Assembly: GCF_038396675.1 (NCBI RefSeq)
Contig: NC_088926.1
Span: 516,001-580,000, forward strand
Direction: 5' to 3'
DNA from: Hydra vulgaris
Lineage: Eukaryota; Cnidaria; Hydrozoa; Anthoathecata; Hydridae
DNA length: 64,000 bases
Part shown: positions 61,977-64,000 of the stretch, piece after piece
How the letters are laid out: every line of letters begins with the position of its first letter
Numbering within the stretch: position 1 is the first letter of the stretch
The notes under the pieces: generated by a model
Databases searched by the model: none
What the model was told of the DNA's origin: nothing
Seen by the model: only the letters and a program-made list of their open reading frames with translations
Position numbers and translations under genes: made by a program

Positions 61977-62076
61977 AGTAAAATTTCCAGTAACAAAAGA
62001 AAAACTATTCAAACTAAGATAAGTAAAATTTATTTATTAGATGAATTTTAACAAATATTTTAACTTTTTCTTCAAC

Positions 62077-63340
62077 ACAAAAGGCCTTTCCTATGAAATC
62101 TTTAGCTGTGTATAAGATTTACAAAACTATTAAAACCTCTTTATATTGAACTACCTATAAAAAAATTTAAAATTTATGTGATTAAGGTTTGTATAGAAAA
62201 ACTATAATTGACAATAATATAGCTTGATTCTTATTGGTAAGGAACTTTTAAAAGTAATGTGAAAATTACTTTATTGTTTATATGTTCATAGTGTCATGTC
62301 CCTGAGTTTATCGGTGAGCTTCATAAATAAGAAGTTAATTCTCATTTGAGAGTTTTAACATTAGTATAATTTTAAAAAGGTTCATTTTATAACTAGTGAA
62401 AACATGCAATTTATCTGAACCAATACCTGTTCTGCGTGTGTAGATTAGTTTTTAATCTTAGGTTATTTGTTTTACCTATATATGTTGTTTTTTCAATACA
62501 TGATAGAAAATAAATAATATTTTTGGAATTACATGACACTAAGGTTTAATGTTCCATACTTTACCAGATTATGTGTTAAACTGGTTAACAAACTGATGAT
62601 ACATAGCATATAGCATAAAACGTTTTGATATGCATTTTTAAAACCTTGCATTCATCGTTAATAAAAACTGGTTTTCTATTAAAACTTGATGTACTTATAT
62701 GTCTAAAAATATATTTTTGGTTAACGTTGTGATAGTACGATAGAAGTGTTTTCAAAAACCGTTTTTAATTTATTGTCTAAAACAGATAGTTTCATTATAC
62801 CATGTTAAGAAGTTATCAAATTTTTAAAATTAATATTTGCAAGTTTTTTTTTACAAAAGGTATAATTTTGTTATTTTATCTTTTTTGAGGTGCTGGTCTT
62901 TGTAGTCAAGCTTTAAAATCATTATTAATGTTTTTATAGGGTAATTGCATCGAGCTAAAAGTTGTTTTAGTTATTGAAGTCTGATTTCCATTTTTGTTGG
63001 ATTAGACACAAAACAAATGATCCGCTTAGCTAATATAAAAAATATATTTTCATTTTTATGTTTAGGATGATAGCTATTGTAGTTTAGATAACCATGGGAA
63101 CTTGTAGGTTTGTAAAAAAAGATCTGTTTCAATAATTCTGCTATCATGTAGAACAACTGTTATGTCTAAAAAGTTTACAATTGGTACTGTGTGGTTTCCA
63201 AATTTGAAATTTTAGATTGTTCTTCTGTATATTTGATATCGGGGTGTAAAGGATTCTTTTTATAGGAAGTTCAATATAAAGAGGTTTTTATAGTTTTTTA
63301 AACTTTATACACAGCTGAAGAATTTATATGAAAGGCCTTC
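62077..63340 (-). pseudogene. Penelope-like element fragment 3 between inverted copies of one sequence
   Basis: Minus strand: about 63240-62970 reads NPLHPDIKYTEEQSKIS, then VNFLDITVVLHDSRIIETDL, FYKPTSSHGYLNYNSYHPKH and FFILAKRIICFVSNPTKMEI, a Penelope RT end. About 62550-62440 reads NSKNIIYFLSCIEKTTYIGK, a GIY-YIG start. Heavily frame-broken. An 80-bp sequence (AAGGCCTTTC..CTGTGTATAA..AACCTCTTTATATTGAACT) occurs at 62078-62163 and inverted at 63258-63339, bounding the fragment. Confidence 0.68.
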
Positions 63341-63615
63341 CCAGTGGGCACAAGAACGATTTGCGAACGTTTTGTAATGGTCCCGTAAAAACGTTCTTCA
63401 TAGGTTTTTTAAACGTCCATATGAAACGGTGACCGGACGTTTTTTTAAAAAAGGTTTTGTGAACGTTTTTTAAGGGTCCTTCAAAAGCGTTTTTTATTGA
63501 TTTTTTAAACGTTTATATAAAGCGGTGAACGATCGTTTTACTAAAAAACGTTTTTTATTTGTTTTTGTTAAGTCTAAATAAAACGTTTCAGCGTTTTTAA
63601 CGTTGTTTCTAAAAA
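63340..63615. repeat. ACGT-rich dispersed repeat, copy 3 (AACGTTTT form)
   Basis: Starts CCCAGTGGGCACAAGAACGATT and then repeats AACGTTTTTT, AAACGTCCATAT and GGTGAMCGATCGTTTT. Same opening as the 6024 copy, but the core is AACGTTTT instead of GACGTCTT. It begins precisely at the outer edge of the inverted arm at 63258-63339. The right border is unclear. Confidence 0.65.
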
Positions 63616-64000
63616 CCTTTTTTTACGTAAAAGTTATTTAAGTAAATAATTTATGTGATACTATAAAAACCTTTTTACAAATAAAAACTTAGATCTAACA
63701 GCCTAGATCTGGATAAATAACTCAAAGTTTAAACATTTTGTGTTAATTTACAATTTAAGAATACAATTTTGTGTATTTACAATTTAATTTACAATTTACA
63801 ATTTGTGTATTTCACATTTTGTGTTTATTTACAATTTAAACATACAAAAACATAATAAATAAATTTTTATGCTAGTCTATTAGAGCTCTCTTCATACGAT
63901 TGACCAAATTTAATTTTTTTGTTTGTGACACTAATGTTTCTAAAAAGAAAAATAAGATTGAAATCTTTCATGCATTTCACAACCATGCAAAAAAATGCAT
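63616..64000. other. AT-rich end of window
   Basis: No gene. ACAATTTGTGTATTT-type short repeats at about 63735-63835. Confidence 0.5.

Noticed and set aside
61751-62012. Ser-Leu and Arg-Glu repeat proteins
   Set aside because: Both are readings of a (GA)n microsatellite next to (TA)n.

Overview
The window is strongly AT-rich animal nuclear DNA. It carries long (TA)n tracts, introns with GT-AG borders, a tRNA-derived SINE and relics of almost every eukaryotic transposon class. The mix (DUF4806-type genes, Penelope-like elements with GIY-YIG ends, CR1/L2-like LINEs, hAT/ZMYM1-like, Tc1/mariner and pogo elements, interstitial CCCTAA arrays) looks most like a hydrozoan cnidarian such as Hydra. 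That assignment is from memory of the families; no marker gene fixes the species. No ordinary conserved housekeeping gene was found. All spliced genes here belong to multicopy or transposon-linked families.

Layout. 1-3120: LINE tail, gene-poor DNA and an ACGTC-rich repeat. 3346-11418: two minus-strand units with the same order, a transposase-like gene followed by a spliced DUF4806-type gene, separated by a nested ACGTC repeat. 11419-13720: dead mariner-like transposase, interstitial telomeric repeat, small inverted-repeat element. 13848-15146: two-exon gene with a kinase-like signature. 15200-22670: five copies of a higher-order repeat carrying an exon-like segment, split by (TA)n tracts, a Penelope-like 3' end, a 1.4-kb foldback with a 42-bp minisatellite, and a perfect 148-bp palindrome. 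25341-27059: complete Tc1-like element with an intact 351-residue transposase. 28653-39910: one hAT element by its ends and near-identical 8-bp target duplications, filled by later insertions (pogo-like, mariner, LINE, two SINEs, a foldback). 40350-46835: further hAT, pogo-like, LTR-retrotransposon and other transposase relics.

47174-52924 is the most unusual stretch. It holds a decayed Pif1-type helicase plus about seven small minus-strand ORFs. Six have nearly the same A/T motif (AGATTACATAATAAAAAA on the coding strand) directly before the ATG, and several encode a shared cysteine motif. It looks like a fragment of an undescribed endogenous DNA virus or virus-like element, interrupted by a LINE (49840-51375) and bordered by a mariner (52984-54299).

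54302-64000 is mostly gene-poor: an 83-bp tandem repeat, a second foldback with the same minisatellite, two more Penelope-like remnants, a LINE fragment, microsatellites, and a third ACGT-type repeat at the right edge. The only coordinated gene sets visible are the two transposase-plus-DUF4806 units and the motif-linked ORF array; the rest is a layered record of insertions.
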